Assembly: GCA_023433225.1 (NCBI GenBank)
Contig: JAEZDQ010000043.1
Span: forward strand, 1-14,172
Length of the DNA stretch: 14,172 bases
DNA from: Bacteroidota bacterium
GTDB taxonomy: Bacteria; Bacteroidota; Bacteroidia; Flavobacteriales; Weeksellaceae
Direction: 5' to 3'
This document shows, one piece after another, positions 1 through 6,665 of this stretch. The translations under genes were made by a program, and so were the position numbers. The notes beneath the pieces are model-generated. The model did not search any database. It saw nothing but the letters and a program-made list of their open reading frames with translations, and was not told the DNA's origin. Numbering within the stretch: position 1 is the stretch's first letter; the number at the start of each line of letters is the position of its first letter.

Positions 1-290
1 ACAGCAGCCTGATACCCGCTGCCGGTTCCGATTTCCAAAACCTTATCGCCTTTATTTACATGTAACAATTGGGTTTGGAACGCGACCGTAAACGGGTGTG
101 AAATCGTTTGTCCTGCCGCAATCGGAAAAGCCTTGTCTTGGTAAGCATGGCCTTCAAAAGCACTGTCAATGAATAAGTGCCGCGGAACGGTGTTGATTGC
201 TTTTAAAACCGATTCATCTTCGATTCCTTTCTCTTTTAGTAATTTTACAAGTTGCTTTCTTCTTCCTTGGTATTTAAATTCATCTGTCAC
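1..290 (-). CDS. pcm: Protein-L-isoaspartate O-methyltransferase, N-terminal part (runs off the window)
   Basis: Repairs damaged proteins in the cytoplasm by using S-adenosylmethionine to methylate isoaspartyl residues (EC 2.1.1.77 family). I read this minus-strand frame directly. From a GTG at 288-290 it stays open to the window edge and gives the first 96 residues of a protein normally a little over 200 long. The family signatures are clear: TVPRHLF near residue 34, the substrate-loop motif GQTISHP at 60-66, and the SAM-binding glycine loop VLEIGTGSGYQ at 84-94. The GTG start is chosen because it puts TDEFKYQGRR directly after the initiator, as in relatives. The only nearby ATG (296-294) is out of frame and stops after four more codons. 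The gene is divergent from the Gfo/Idh/MocA gene across a 71-bp spacer. Family identification is very secure; the start is fairly secure. Confidence 0.93.
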   Translation of the reverse strand, partial: MTDEFKYQGRRKQLVKLLKEKGIEDESVLKAINTVPRHLFIDSAFEGHAYQDKAFPIAAGQTISHPFTVAFQTQLLHVNKGDKVLEIGTGSGYQAA

Positions 291-307
291 GCTGCATATT
301 TTTTACA

Positions 308-321
308 AAATTGCACAATTT
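308..321. promoter_or_regulatory. Perfect 6-2-6 inverted repeat in the divergent pcm / oxidoreductase spacer
   Basis: AAATTG-CA-CAATTT is an exact dyad in the 71-bp space between two divergent genes. Its left arm contains the TTG that could act as a -33 element for the rightward gene, with a TAATTTTA -7-like element at 338-345, although the 24-nt gap is slightly long. On the other strand the dyad includes part of a CAATTTTG sequence that resembles a -7 element for pcm. An operator is possible, but a short AT-rich dyad can also occur by chance. Confidence 0.2.
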
Positions 322-361
322 AATATGATATTCTCTTTAATTTTAGCCGCAAAATCAGGTC

Positions 362-1327
362 ATGTTGAAAATAGGCGTATTGGGGGCTGGACATTTGGGG
401 AAGATACATTTGAAATTAGCCATCCAATCTGAAAAATATGAAGTGGTCGGTTTTTATGACACGGATCCGGATAATGCAAAACGGGTGGAAGCTGAATTCA
501 AAATTCCTTGCTTTTCGAGTGTCTCCGAACTCATCAGCCAAGTGGATGTCGTAGATATAGTAACCCCTACACTTTCCCACTATGAATGTGCAAAAGAAGC
601 AATCCTTGCCGGCAAGCATATATTCCTTGAAAAGCCGATTGCAAATTCAGTAGAAGAAGCCGAGGAAATCATTGCATTGGCAAAAAAGCAAAATGTAAAA
701 GGTCAGGTCGGTCATGTGGAAAGGTTCAATCCGGCATTCAAAGCCGTAAAGGATAAAATTCAAAACCCGATGTTTATTGAGACCCACCGTTTGGCTGAGT
801 TCAATCCCAGGGGAACCGATGTGCCGGTGGTATTGGATTTGATGATCCATGATATTGACGCCATTTTGAGCATCGTTAAATCCAAAGTAAAAGAAATCCA
901 TGCCAGTGGCGTTGCGGTCATCAGTGATTCACCCGACATCGCAAATGCCAGAATAGCTTTTGAGAACGGTTGTGTGGCCAACATCACTTCCAGCAGGATT
1001 TCCCTCAAAAATATGCGGAAGTCGAGATTTTTTCAAAAGGACGCCTATATTTCCGTGGATTATTTGGAAAAAAATTGTGAAGTAGTCAAGATGAAAGATG
1101 CGCCGGAAGACCCGGGCGAGTGGGATATGATTTTACAAAATGCGGAAGGTGTCAAAAAACAAATTTATTTTGACAACCCGGACGTAATCTCAAACAACGC
1201 GATTTTGGAAGAATTGGAAACATTTGCCGACGCGATTGTACATAATACCGAACCTTTGGTAACTTTGCAGGACGGAACCGAAGCTTTGCGCATCGCGTAC
1301 CAAATCATCGACGCATTTAATAAATAG
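362..1327 (+). CDS. Gfo/Idh/MocA family NAD(P)-dependent oxidoreductase
   Basis: Cytoplasmic Rossmann-fold dehydrogenase of 321 residues, the usual family length. The nucleotide-binding loop GAGHLGKIH lies at residues 8-16, the family's EKP motif (E90-K91-P92, the lysine being catalytic) follows, and the C-terminal domain carries GHVERFNPA at 117-125 and DLMIHDID at 159-166, whose histidine is the usual active-site residue. The GHVERFNP string reminds me of sugar-nucleotide dehydrogenases such as UDP-GlcNAc 3-dehydrogenase (GnnA). That is recollection of the family, and the substrate cannot be settled here because no partner aminotransferase lies next to it. The 3-hydroxybutyryl-CoA dehydrogenase gene starts 18 bp downstream, so the two are probably co-transcribed. 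The ATG at 362 is preferred because the glycine loop begins only seven residues later. The family is secure; the substrate is unknown. Confidence 0.9.
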   Translation: MLKIGVLGAGHLGKIHLKLAIQSEKYEVVGFYDTDPDNAKRVEAEFKIPCFSSVSELISQVDVVDIVTPTLSHYECAKEAILAGKHIFLEKPIANSVEEAEEIIALAKKQNVKGQVGHVERFNPAFKAVKDKIQNPMFIETHRLAEFNPRGTDVPVVLDLMIHDIDAILSIVKSKVKEIHASGVAVISDSPDIANARIAFENGCVANITSSRISLKNMRKSRFFQKDAYISVDYLEKNCEVVKMKDAPEDPGEWDMILQNAEGVKKQIYFDNPDVISNNAILEELETFADAIVHNTEPLVTLQDGTEALRIAYQIIDAFNK

Positions 1328-1345
1328 AATAATTTAATCCATGCA

Positions 1346-2236
1346 ATGAAAAACATAGCAGTAATTGGCGCAGGTACCATGGGCAACGGAATCGCTCATG
1401 CGTTTGCCCAAAAAGGTTTCAGCGTAAATCTAATCGACATTTCAGAGAAATCTTTAGAGAAGGGATTGGCTACAATTTCGGGGAACTTGGACCGAATGGT
1501 GGCCAAAGAAACCATTCGTGAACAGGATAAGCAGGATACTTTGGCGAATATCCAAACCTTTACCAATTTGGAAGAAGGCGTTCAAAATATAGATTTGGTG
1601 GTGGAAGCCGCTACTGAAAACGTTGAGTTGAAACTGAAAATATTCAAACAGCTCGACGAAATAACCGATTCTAAAACAATTCTGGCTACCAATACCTCAT
1701 CGATTTCGATAACCCAAATCGCTGCATCAACCAGCCGGCCCGACAAAATCATCGGGATGCACTTTATGAATCCCGTTCCCATCATGAAATTGGTAGAAAT
1801 CATCCGCGGATACAATACCTCTGATGAGGTTACCCAATCCATTATGGGCCTTTCCACTAAATTAGAGAAAACACCTGTGGAAGTGAACGATTATCCGGGA
1901 TTTGTAGCCAACCGCATCCTGATGCCGATGATCAATGAATCCATTGAGACGCTTTATAACGGAGTGGCCGGTGTTCAGGAAATTGATACCGTTATGAAGT
2001 TAGGTATGGCTCACCCGATGGGTCCATTGCAGCTAGCAGATTTTATTGGTTTGGACATTTGCCTTTCCATTTTAAATGTAATGTATGACGGATTCAAGAA
2101 CCCGAAGTACGCTCCCTGTCCGCTTTTGGTGAATATGGTCGCCGCCGGTAAACTCGGTGTGAAGTCCGGTGAAGGATTTTATGATTATGCCGAAACTAAA
2201 AAAGCAGAAAAAGTATCTAAATCATTTATAAATTAA
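1346..2236 (+). CDS. 3-hydroxybutyryl-CoA dehydrogenase (3-hydroxyacyl-CoA dehydrogenase family)
   Basis: Soluble 296-residue enzyme that interconverts acetoacetyl-CoA and 3-hydroxybutyryl-CoA using NAD(P). It is used in short-chain acyl-CoA oxidation or synthesis. The N-terminal Rossmann domain has GAGTMGNGIA at 8-17 with an acidic residue (D31) at the end of the second strand, which favours NAD. Catalytic-region residues are visible: NTSS at 116-119, the HFMNPVP stretch with H139, E151, and PGFVANR at 184-190. The C-terminal dimerisation domain ends with LGVKSGEGFYDY. The more usual form is GRKSGxGFY, so V272 replaces the common arginine, a small departure. It lies 18 bp after the Gfo/Idh/MocA gene and 75 bp before ompA. 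No other beta-oxidation gene is in the window. Length and motifs fit the stand-alone bacterial enzyme, not the fused FadB type. Confidence 0.93.
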   Translation: MKNIAVIGAGTMGNGIAHAFAQKGFSVNLIDISEKSLEKGLATISGNLDRMVAKETIREQDKQDTLANIQTFTNLEEGVQNIDLVVEAATENVELKLKIFKQLDEITDSKTILATNTSSISITQIAASTSRPDKIIGMHFMNPVPIMKLVEIIRGYNTSDEVTQSIMGLSTKLEKTPVEVNDYPGFVANRILMPMINESIETLYNGVAGVQEIDTVMKLGMAHPMGPLQLADFIGLDICLSILNVMYDGFKNPKYAPCPLLVNMVAAGKLGVKSGEGFYDYAETKKAEKVSKSFIN

Positions 2237-2311
2237 CGATATTCGCATTAAAATTCTGAAATCTTCAAAAATGTTTATATATTAGTACATTCATAATTCT
2301 AAAGCTTATTT

Positions 2312-3538
2312 ATGAAAAAAATATCTATCTTTTTAACAACAATTTTATTACTTATATCCGCTGACTTGTTCTCACAAAACATGCTCAAAAAGTGGTACAT
2401 CAGCGGTGGAGTACATGCAGTTAACCATCCGAGTGCAAGAGGATTTGGAGAAGGCTTATTCGATGGCGACAATTGGTCATTCGTACCGCCGCTCTCCCAA
2501 ATTTCCGTAGCCCGAACCCTTAACCGCTCTTTTTCAGTCGACCTTCAAGCATCATTGGGCGAAATCGATAACAAAAGGCTCATGATTGACAATGAATTTA
2601 TGGTCTTAGTCGGCATGGGATTGCGTTATCGATTCGCAAACGGATACATCATGAAGGAAACTTCATGGTTTGACCCCTACCTGCGTTTTGGTGCTAATTA
2701 TTACCGGATGCCATACCGTGGTCTCGAATTCAACGGTGTCATGGATGTGCATGAAGACTTACTCGAAAACGGTGCGATTGCCGATAATGACCACTTCGCC
2801 CTTTCAGGCGGTTTGGGGATTAATTTCTGGATTTGGCCCAAAATCGGGCTCAATATCGAAACCCAATACGTGGCGGTTCCTGCAATCAAATCAGATTATA
2901 TTGACTTTTTTCAAGCCATAGCGGGACTTGCGTTCAGATTTGGTAAGAATGACCGCGACAAAGACCGTATTCCCGATGATGAAGATGAATGTCCTGACGA
3001 TCCGGGATTACCTGAATACAACGGTTGCCCCGATACGGATGGTGATAAAATCGAAGACCGTTTGGATGAATGCCCGCTCGAACCTTGTCCGAATGGTGAG
3101 GAAACCGACGAATACATTTGCGTAAACGGATGTAAGGTCATGAAGGAAGAAGTGGTTGAACCGATTGAACCTGTTGAGCCCGTTACACCTGAGCCTCCGG
3201 TAGTGGAACTTGAATTCAAGGATGTTTTGTTCGAATACAACAAATTCACCCTGACCATAGAAGGTGAGCAGCATGTGAAGTTAGCGGCCGAGAAAATCAA
3301 AACGGATGGCGGAAACTATTTTGTGGACGGATTCGCGGACAGTATCGCATCTGATGCATACAACCTTGAATTGTCCAGGAAACGCGCCCAAAGTGTGAAA
3401 GATGCGCTCGTAAAAGAAGGTGTCGATGCCAACCGATTAGAAGTTCGTGCCTTTGGAGAACAATATCCGAAATGTACCAACGATACACCGGAAGGTCGCG
3501 CATGCAACCGACGCGTGGTGGTCTTGGAAAGGTATTAA
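2312..3538 (+). CDS. OmpA-family outer-membrane protein with TSP3 calcium-binding repeats
   Basis: Secreted 408-residue envelope protein that probably ties the outer membrane to peptidoglycan. Residues 1-21 look like a signal peptide (MKK, a hydrophobic run, then DLFSQ). Residues 28-211 alternate in the manner of an outer-membrane beta-barrel and end in LAFRFG. A TSP3-like acidic region follows at about 213-256 (DRDKDRIPDDEDECPDD, then DTDGDKIEDRLDECP), then a cysteine-containing stretch and a proline/glutamate linker at 279-299. The OmpA C-terminal domain runs from about 300 to 408, with YNLELSRKRAQSV at 350-362 and NRRV at 399-402. C386 and C398 could form a disulphide. The peptidoglycan motif, normally GHTDxxG, reads GFADSIA here, although D343 and R358 remain. 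A weak promoter-like TATATTAG at 2278-2285 precedes it, and a strong terminator follows the stop. Confidence 0.92.
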   Translation: MKKISIFLTTILLLISADLFSQNMLKKWYISGGVHAVNHPSARGFGEGLFDGDNWSFVPPLSQISVARTLNRSFSVDLQASLGEIDNKRLMIDNEFMVLVGMGLRYRFANGYIMKETSWFDPYLRFGANYYRMPYRGLEFNGVMDVHEDLLENGAIADNDHFALSGGLGINFWIWPKIGLNIETQYVAVPAIKSDYIDFFQAIAGLAFRFGKNDRDKDRIPDDEDECPDDPGLPEYNGCPDTDGDKIEDRLDECPLEPCPNGEETDEYICVNGCKVMKEEVVEPIEPVEPVTPEPPVVELEFKDVLFEYNKFTLTIEGEQHVKLAAEKIKTDGGNYFVDGFADSIASDAYNLELSRKRAQSVKDALVKEGVDANRLEVRAFGEQYPKCTNDTPEGRACNRRVVVLERY

Positions 3539-3555
3539 TCAATTGAAATTTTATA

Positions 3556-3590
3556 AAGAAAGGTGGGCAAAAGCCCACCTTTCTTATTTT
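3556..3590 (+). terminator. Rho-independent terminator after the ompA-like gene
   Basis: A perfect 13-bp stem (AAGAAAGGTGGGC at 3556-3568 against its complement at 3573-3585) closes an AAAA loop and is followed by ATTTT. It begins 17 bp after the stop codon. The U-run is short but the stem is GC-rich at its tip. It would end transcripts reading rightward from the oxidoreductase-hbd-ompA block. Confidence 0.85.
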
Positions 3591-3625
3591 ATTAAAGTTC
3601 AGTATTTCGTTGGGGTGTTTATTAT

Positions 3626-3653
3626 AAAAAAAAATCCCGACCAAAATGGCCGG
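3626..3653 (-). terminator. Rho-independent terminator after tpx
   Basis: Read on the minus strand, CCGGCCA-TTT-TGGTCGG folds as a 7-bp stem with one G-U pair and is followed at once by A and nine consecutive T residues (complement of 3626-3634). It starts about 25 bp after the tpx stop. The G-U pair is an A/C mismatch on the plus strand, so the stem is better formed in the leftward transcript, which supports its assignment to tpx. Confidence 0.85.
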
Positions 3654-3678
3654 TAATGCTTTGCGAAAATGAAAGGTT

Positions 3679-4179
3679 TTACTTTAAAATAGCCAATACA
3701 TTTTCATAATCGGGTTCGTCTACGATTTCTGATACTTGCTCGGTGTAAATCACATTACCGTCTTCATTGATGGCTACTACCGCACGACTCATCAGTCCCG
3801 CCAAAGGGCCGTCGGTTATTTTAACTTGGTAGGCATCAGAGAAGTTTGAATCTCTAAATTCTGATAAAGTAGTGACGTTCTCCAAACCCTCCGCTGCGCA
3901 AAAACGGCTTTGCGCAAATGGTAAATCCTTGGAAATACATAAAACTTGGGTATTGTCCAATGCCGAGGCTTCTGAGTTAAACTTCCGGACGGAAGCGGCG
4001 CAAGTTCCCGTATCTATACTCGGGAAAATATTAAGGATTATCTTTTTTCCTTTGAAATCCGACAGTGATTTTTCCGATAAATCTCCTGTTGTAAGTTTAA
4101 AATCCGGGGCTTTTGCGCCTACCGAAGGTAGGTTTCCGGCTGTATGGATTTTATTTCCTTTTAATGTAATGTCTGCCAT
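3679..4179 (-). CDS. tpx: Thiol peroxidase (atypical 2-Cys peroxiredoxin)
   Basis: Reduces hydrogen peroxide and organic hydroperoxides with electrons from thioredoxin. The 166-residue length is exactly typical for Tpx. The peroxidatic cysteine is C60 in PSIDTGTCAASVRKF, where the family's threonine lies three residues earlier, and the resolving cysteine is C94 in FAQSRFC. Their spacing of 34 matches E. coli Tpx (C61/C95). R132 in the LMSRAVV segment is the conserved active-site arginine. An additional cysteine, C81, lies between them. The ATG at 4179 gives the standard N-terminus MADITLKGN. The gene stands alone on the minus strand between the ompA-like gene (convergent) and an aminotransferase gene (divergent), with its own terminator and a strong inverted repeat just upstream that may be an operator. 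Confidence 0.96.
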   Translation of the reverse strand: MADITLKGNKIHTAGNLPSVGAKAPDFKLTTGDLSEKSLSDFKGKKIILNIFPSIDTGTCAASVRKFNSEASALDNTQVLCISKDLPFAQSRFCAAEGLENVTTLSEFRDSNFSDAYQVKITDGPLAGLMSRAVVAINEDGNVIYTEQVSEIVDEPDYENVLAILK

Positions 4180-4195
4180 GGTTTTTTTTCTGCAA

Positions 4196-4213
4196 TTTAC
4201 GATGATTCGTAAA
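4196..4213. promoter_or_regulatory. 18-bp perfect inverted repeat just upstream of tpx, possible operator
   Basis: TTTACGA-TGAT-TCGTAAA is an exact 7-4-7 dyad ending 17 bp upstream of the tpx start codon. On the minus strand a -7-like TAATTTTA overlaps its distal arm, so a bound protein would cover the probable promoter or start site. The dyad is visible directly. That it is an operator, for example for a peroxide or redox regulator, is inference. Confidence 0.4.
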
Positions 4214-4250
4214 ATTAAGACTATTATACCCTGAATAATTCCAATCTTCC

Positions 4251-4284
4251 TTGTCCGTAGATTTCTTTCAAATCCCTATCTTCG
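4251..4284 (+). promoter_or_regulatory. Bacteroidota-type promoter for the aminotransferase gene
   Basis: TTG at 4251-4253 is followed after 23 nt by TATCTTCG at 4277-4284, a 7-of-8 match to the TAnnTTTG -7 element. Transcription would begin around 4288-4291, leaving a leader of roughly 13-16 nt before the ATG at 4304. The spacing is at the long end of the accepted range. Confidence 0.45.
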
Positions 4285-4303
4285 CACAAATTTTTGTAAA
4301 AAC

Positions 4304-5488
4304 ATGCAACTTTCTTCCAGATTACAAAAACTGCAACCACCCGCAACCATTGCGATGACGCAAAAAGCGAGAGAATACAAAGCGCAGGGAAAAGATGTAA
4401 TCAGCCTCAGCATCGGCGAGCCAGATTTCGACACGCCGGATTTCATCAAAGAGGCAGCCAAGGTTGCCATTGAAGAAAATTATTCGCATTACCCACCCAT
4501 TTCGGGTTATCCGGAATTGAAGGAAGCCATTGTTCATAAATTCAAAAGGGACAATAATATAGATTACAAACCTTCCCAAATTGTTGTTTCAACGGGTGCC
4601 AAACAATCGATTTACAATGCTTTTCAATGTATTATCGAAGAGGGCGACGAGGTCATCATCCCGGTCCCCTATTGGGTTACCTATGCGGATATTGTCCGTT
4701 TAGCGGGTGGAATTCCGATTTTTGTGGAGACGTCCATTGACAATGGGTTTATCGCCACCGCTGAAATGATTGAAAAAGCGGTAACATCCAAAACCAAAGC
4801 GGTTATTTACAGTTCACCCTGCAATCCAAGCGGGAGTGTTTATACCCACCAAGAATTAAAGGAAATAGCAGTTTTGGCCGAAAAACATGATTTGATTGTT
4901 ATTTCAGATGAAATTTATGAACATATCGTTTACGGACAAAAATCCACCAGCATAGCTAGTTTTCCTGAGGCATACGATAGGACGGTTACCGTAAACGGAT
5001 TGTCGAAAGCTTATGCGATGACGGGTTGGAGAATCGGTTACATTGGTGCTCCCGAATGGATTGCCAAAGCCTGTGATACGCTCCAAAGCCAAGTTACTTC
5101 CGGTGCGAATTCCATCGCACAACGGGCTGCCATAACCGCTTTGATGGCCGATCCATCTCAAACGCATTATATGATTGAAGCTTTTGAAAACCGCCGGAAA
5201 CTGATGATGGATTTGGCACGGGAAATTCCCGGATTCAAAGTCCATGAACCCAAAGGTGCTTTTTATTTATTCCCCGATGTATCTCATTTATTTGGAAAAA
5301 CTTTTCGAGGAAAAACAATCAGAAATTCAGATGACTTGGCCAATTTAATCCTCGACGAAGCGCATGTTTCAACCGTTCCGGGGAGTGCTTTTGGGATTGA
5401 TGATTGCCTGAGAATTTCTTATGCAGCCTCTGAAGAACAATTGAGAGAAGCCATGCGTAGGATACAAGAAACTTTAAGCGATAACTGA
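4304..5488 (+). CDS. Pyridoxal-phosphate aspartate aminotransferase (class I, AAT Ib-like)
   Basis: Cytoplasmic PLP enzyme, 394 residues, that transfers amino groups between aspartate or glutamate and 2-oxo acids. The fold-type I landmarks are in order: SIGEPDFDTP at 36-45 with GYP at 68-70, STGAK at 96-100 (phosphate-binding side), PYW at 122-124, the CNPSG asparagine N174, D202 and Y205 in SDEIYEH, the Schiff-base lysine K235 in GLSKAYAMTGWR, R243 binding the cofactor phosphate, and R370 in CLRISYA for the substrate carboxylate. The sequence style (PATIAMTQKAREYKAQGKDV) matches bacterial subgroup Ib enzymes, some of which also accept prephenate, so exact specificity is not fixed. The ATG at 4304 gives the standard N-terminus. 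It has a promoter-like element upstream and no clear terminator downstream; the ferredoxin-NADP reductase gene follows 85 bp later. Confidence 0.95.
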   Translation: MQLSSRLQKLQPPATIAMTQKAREYKAQGKDVISLSIGEPDFDTPDFIKEAAKVAIEENYSHYPPISGYPELKEAIVHKFKRDNNIDYKPSQIVVSTGAKQSIYNAFQCIIEEGDEVIIPVPYWVTYADIVRLAGGIPIFVETSIDNGFIATAEMIEKAVTSKTKAVIYSSPCNPSGSVYTHQELKEIAVLAEKHDLIVISDEIYEHIVYGQKSTSIASFPEAYDRTVTVNGLSKAYAMTGWRIGYIGAPEWIAKACDTLQSQVTSGANSIAQRAAITALMADPSQTHYMIEAFENRRKLMMDLAREIPGFKVHEPKGAFYLFPDVSHLFGKTFRGKTIRNSDDLANLILDEAHVSTVPGSAFGIDDCLRISYAASEEQLREAMRRIQETLSDN

Positions 5489-5499
5489 CACAAATCACA
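5484..5499. promoter_or_regulatory. CRP/FNR-like half-symmetric site upstream of the reductase promoter
   Basis: ACTGA-CACAAA-TCACA matches the CRP-type TGTGA-N6-TCACA dyad at 8 of its 10 fixed positions, with one half perfect. It overlaps the aminotransferase stop codon and is centred about 40 bp before the start site predicted from the -7 element at 5521-5528. That is the usual place for an activator of this family. Recognition by such a protein is inferred only. Confidence 0.22.
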
Positions 5500-5520
5500 G
5501 ATTAATTCCCTATTCAGTTG

Positions 5521-5528
5521 TATTTTTG
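5521..5528 (+). promoter_or_regulatory. Perfect TAnnTTTG -7 element upstream of the ferredoxin-NADP reductase gene
   Basis: TATTTTTG is an exact match to the Bacteroidota -7 element and would give a start near 5532 and a leader of about 40 nt. No TTG -33 element lies 17-23 nt upstream, so the promoter may be weak or activator-dependent. Confidence 0.4.
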
Positions 5529-5573
5529 TAGAGAAGGTGGAATCTTCAATTCACTCTGATTCAAATTATTGAA

Positions 5574-6626
5574 ATGATTCAAACAGATATATTAATCATA
5601 GGTGCCGGCCCGACGGGTCTTTTTACCGTATTTGAAGCCGGCTTGCTCAAAATGCGCTGCCATATTATTGATGCTTTGCCACAACCGGGCGGCCAATTGG
5701 CTGAACTCTATCCCAAAAAACCGATTTTCGATATTCCCGGTTATCCGGCTGTGATGGCGGGGGAATTGGTCGATAACCTGATGGAACAAATCAAACAGTT
5801 CGAACCCGGATTTACCTTGAATGAAGTAGCGGACACCATTGAAAAAACAGAAAACGGCAGTTTCATTGTAACTACAAATAAAGGAACGAAACACCAAGCA
5901 AAAGCCATTGCGATTGCTGCAGGTTTAGGCAGTTTTGAACCAAGGAAACCCGAGCTGGACAACCTGCATCAGTTTGAAGAAAAAGGCGTTGAATATTTTG
6001 TCAAAAACCCCGAAATGTTCCGCGATCAGAAAATCGTTATTGCGGGTGGCGGGGATTCCGCTTTGGATTGGTCGATTTTCTTGTCTGATGTGGCGTCGGA
6101 AGTGACATTAATCCATAGAAGAAATGAATTCCGCGGTGCCTTGGATTCGGTGGAAAAAGTACAGGAATTGAAAAAGTTGGGTAGAATTAACCTCATTACG
6201 CCTGCTGAAGTTATAGGCCTCCACGGCAGAGAGAGCCTCGAAGCCATTTCATTTGTAAAAGATGGAGAAAAATTTATCCTCGAAACCGATTATTTCATTC
6301 CGCTTTTTGGGCTTTCACCCAAATTGGGTCCGATTGCCAATTGGGGATTGGAAATCGAAAAAAATGCAATCAAAGTCAATAACGCCTTGGATTACCAAAC
6401 CAATGTGGAAGGAATTTATGCCATCGGCGACATCAACACTTATCCCGGTAAATTGAAACTCATCCTTTGCGGCTTCCATGAAGCAACCTTAATGTGTCAA
6501 AGTATTTACCAACGGTTGAACCCAGGGAGAAAATATATTTTGAAATACACTACTGTTTCCGGTGTGGATGGATTTGACGGAACCCGAAAGGAAGCTGAAA
6601 AAGCGGTGGTGAAATCGATTGATTAA
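5574..6626 (+). CDS. Ferredoxin--NADP(+) reductase, thioredoxin-reductase-like type
   Basis: FAD flavoprotein of 350 residues that moves electrons between NADPH and ferredoxin. The FAD-binding loop GAGPTGL is at 10-16 and PQPGGQLAELYP at 36-47 forms the isoalloxazine-side segment. The NADPH domain carries AGGGDSALDW at 157-166 and HRRNEFRG at 181-188, whose arginines are typical of NADPH selectivity. The second FAD motif, IYAIGDI, is at 281-287. The redox-active CxxC of true thioredoxin reductases is absent at its expected place in the NADPH domain: the sequence there reads directly into GGGDSALDW. The C-terminal KYTTVSGVDGFDG extension at 324-336 is characteristic of this FNR subgroup (as in Bacillus YumC and Chlorobium FNR). 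It lies 85 bp after the aminotransferase gene and 39 bp before the kinase gene, all on the plus strand. Confidence 0.93.
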   Translation: MIQTDILIIGAGPTGLFTVFEAGLLKMRCHIIDALPQPGGQLAELYPKKPIFDIPGYPAVMAGELVDNLMEQIKQFEPGFTLNEVADTIEKTENGSFIVTTNKGTKHQAKAIAIAAGLGSFEPRKPELDNLHQFEEKGVEYFVKNPEMFRDQKIVIAGGGDSALDWSIFLSDVASEVTLIHRRNEFRGALDSVEKVQELKKLGRINLITPAEVIGLHGRESLEAISFVKDGEKFILETDYFIPLFGLSPKLGPIANWGLEIEKNAIKVNNALDYQTNVEGIYAIGDINTYPGKLKLILCGFHEATLMCQSIYQRLNPGRKYILKYTTVSGVDGFDGTRKEAEKAVVKSID

Positions 6627-6650
6627 TTGAAAGCAAATTCTCTATCTTTG
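6619..6650 (+). promoter_or_regulatory. Consensus Bacteroidota promoter for the PfkB-family kinase
   Basis: TTG at 6619-6621, a 21-nt spacer and a perfect TATCTTTG at 6643-6650 match both elements and the spacing of the flavobacterial sigma-A promoter. The -33 element lies inside the last codons of the reductase gene. A start near 6654 leaves about 12 nt of leader. This is the best promoter match in the window and suggests the kinase can be expressed independently of the gene before it. Confidence 0.65.
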
Positions 6651-6665
6651 CCGAAATTTAATTAA

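Noticed and set aside
169..432. An 87-codon plus-strand open frame crossing the pcm / oxidoreductase spacer.
   Set aside because: It is antisense to the clearly coding pcm start and out of frame with the oxidoreductase gene. No family features.
2258..2285. CTG...TATATTAG as a promoter for the ompA-like gene.
   Set aside because: Both elements are imperfect and the region is AT-rich, so it is mentioned only in the gene entry and not called as a feature.
2911..3300. A 129-codon minus-strand open frame inside the ompA-like gene, rich in serine and glycine.
   Set aside because: It is antisense to the TSP3 and linker region, and its composition is what the reverse of that acidic/proline coding region gives. 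No family signature.
5483..5519. AACTGA...TCAGTT hairpin followed by GTATTTTTG after the aminotransferase gene, a possible terminator.
   Set aside because: A six-pair stem with a 25-nt loop and a short T-run is weak. The T-run is better explained as the -7 element of the next gene.
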